This document shows, piece after piece, positions 41,376 to 41,464 of a stretch of 41,464 nt of DNA. The stretch covers positions 1 through 41,464 of the forward strand of contig UQJT01000020.1 in the NCBI GenBank assembly GCA_900541395.1, in the 5' to 3' direction. Made by a program: the position numbers and the translations under genes. This DNA is from an uncultured Desulfovibrio sp. (GTDB taxonomy: Bacteria; Desulfobacterota; Desulfovibrionia; Desulfovibrionales; Desulfovibrionaceae). The notes below the pieces were generated by a model. That model did not search any database and had not been told where the DNA came from. It saw only the letters and a program-made list of their open reading frames with translations. Position 1 is the stretch's first letter. Each line of letters starts with the position of its first letter.

Positions 41376-41464
41376 ATGAAACCCGGTTTGCGTCTGTTGC
41401 GTCTCTTGATGCTGTGCGGCGCGGTGGCCCTGGCGGCCCCCGCCTTCCCCACCCCGGCCGACGC
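41376..41464 (+). CDS. Start of an exported protein (truncated by window end)
   Basis: An ATG after AAGGAAAAAA opens MKPGLRLLRLLMLCGAVALA, then APAFPTPADA. This is a clean Sec signal peptide with basic start, hydrophobic core and an A-x-A-like cleavage site. The window ends inside or just after the signal, so the function cannot be told. It lies 80 bp downstream of the AMMECR1 gene on the same strand. Confidence 0.75.
   Translation, partial: MKPGLRLLRLLMLCGAVALAAPAFPTPAD

Noticed and set aside
1..41464. tRNA, rRNA or CRISPR arrays
   Set aside because: No cloverleaf with a T-loop GGTTCGA core, no rRNA-like stretch and no evenly spaced short repeats were found when reading both strands.

Overview
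The window is a piece of a high-GC chromosome that fits a member of the Desulfovibrionaceae (sulfate- or sulfite-reducing deltaproteobacteria). This is inferred from gene content and not from a marker gene. The pointers are a CobA-HemD fusion, an ArsR-methyltransferase (SahR-type) gene next to ahcY, an HTH-cupin gene paired with an acyl-CoA ligase, HypF, a class I fumarase in two subunits, and an AddB-type nuclease with a four-cysteine cluster.

Layout. 2-2029: 3' part of an addB-like gene. 2030-15721: a two-partner-secretion locus read on the minus strand, in the order fhaC (transporter), fhaB (2342-residue CdiA/FhaB-like exoprotein with a C-terminal HEEKH zincin-like module), then a lipoprotein, toxin-tail relics, a two-repeat protein, a GC-rich scar with a piece of fhaB, two overlapping DUF4279 genes (the second fused to a colicin-E5-like RNase domain) and a three-repeat protein. 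From about 7.65 kb down to 2.05 kb the DNA is very AT-rich, unlike everything else in the window. This is the pattern of a contact-dependent-inhibition locus of type B-A-I followed by displaced orphan toxin/immunity cassettes. 16008-17684: a triple-sensor GGDEF diguanylate cyclase. 17816-20281: an arylsulfotransferase-family protein and a secreted alpha/beta hydrolase. 20603-23063: a SahR-type regulator and ahcY (SAH recycling). 23271-23702: a secreted DUF3574 protein. 24048-26411: hypF. 26664-28067: a second arylsulfotransferase. 28314-31566: an operon of HTH-cupin regulator, acyl-CoA ligase and RlmM-like methyltransferase. 31919-32194: HU. 32461-33874: fumarase alpha and a frameshifted beta. 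33882-34382: GNAT. 35120-35605: ferritin. 36166-37815: phosphoglucomutase. 38287-40499: cobA-hemD and purN. 40723-41295: AMMECR1-domain protein. 41376-end: start of an exported protein.

The most notable content is the toxin/immunity array. Its parts look shuffled: the 3' end of fhaB is repeated as a broken copy 750 bp downstream, an internal piece of fhaB lies 3 kb from its parent, the last repeat of the two putative immunity proteins is a recent DNA duplication, and one ORF joins DUF4279, an E5-like RNase domain and a small C-terminal domain. Two structured repeat families also stand out. A 155-bp multi-hairpin element occurs in two inverted copies (20452-20606 and 34801-34957) that show compensatory stem changes and MITE-like ends. 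Separate hairpin clusters lie at 38053-38199 and 40503-40699. The fumarase beta gene carries a one-base frameshift at a run of five C.

All family names come from motif recognition by eye; no search was run.
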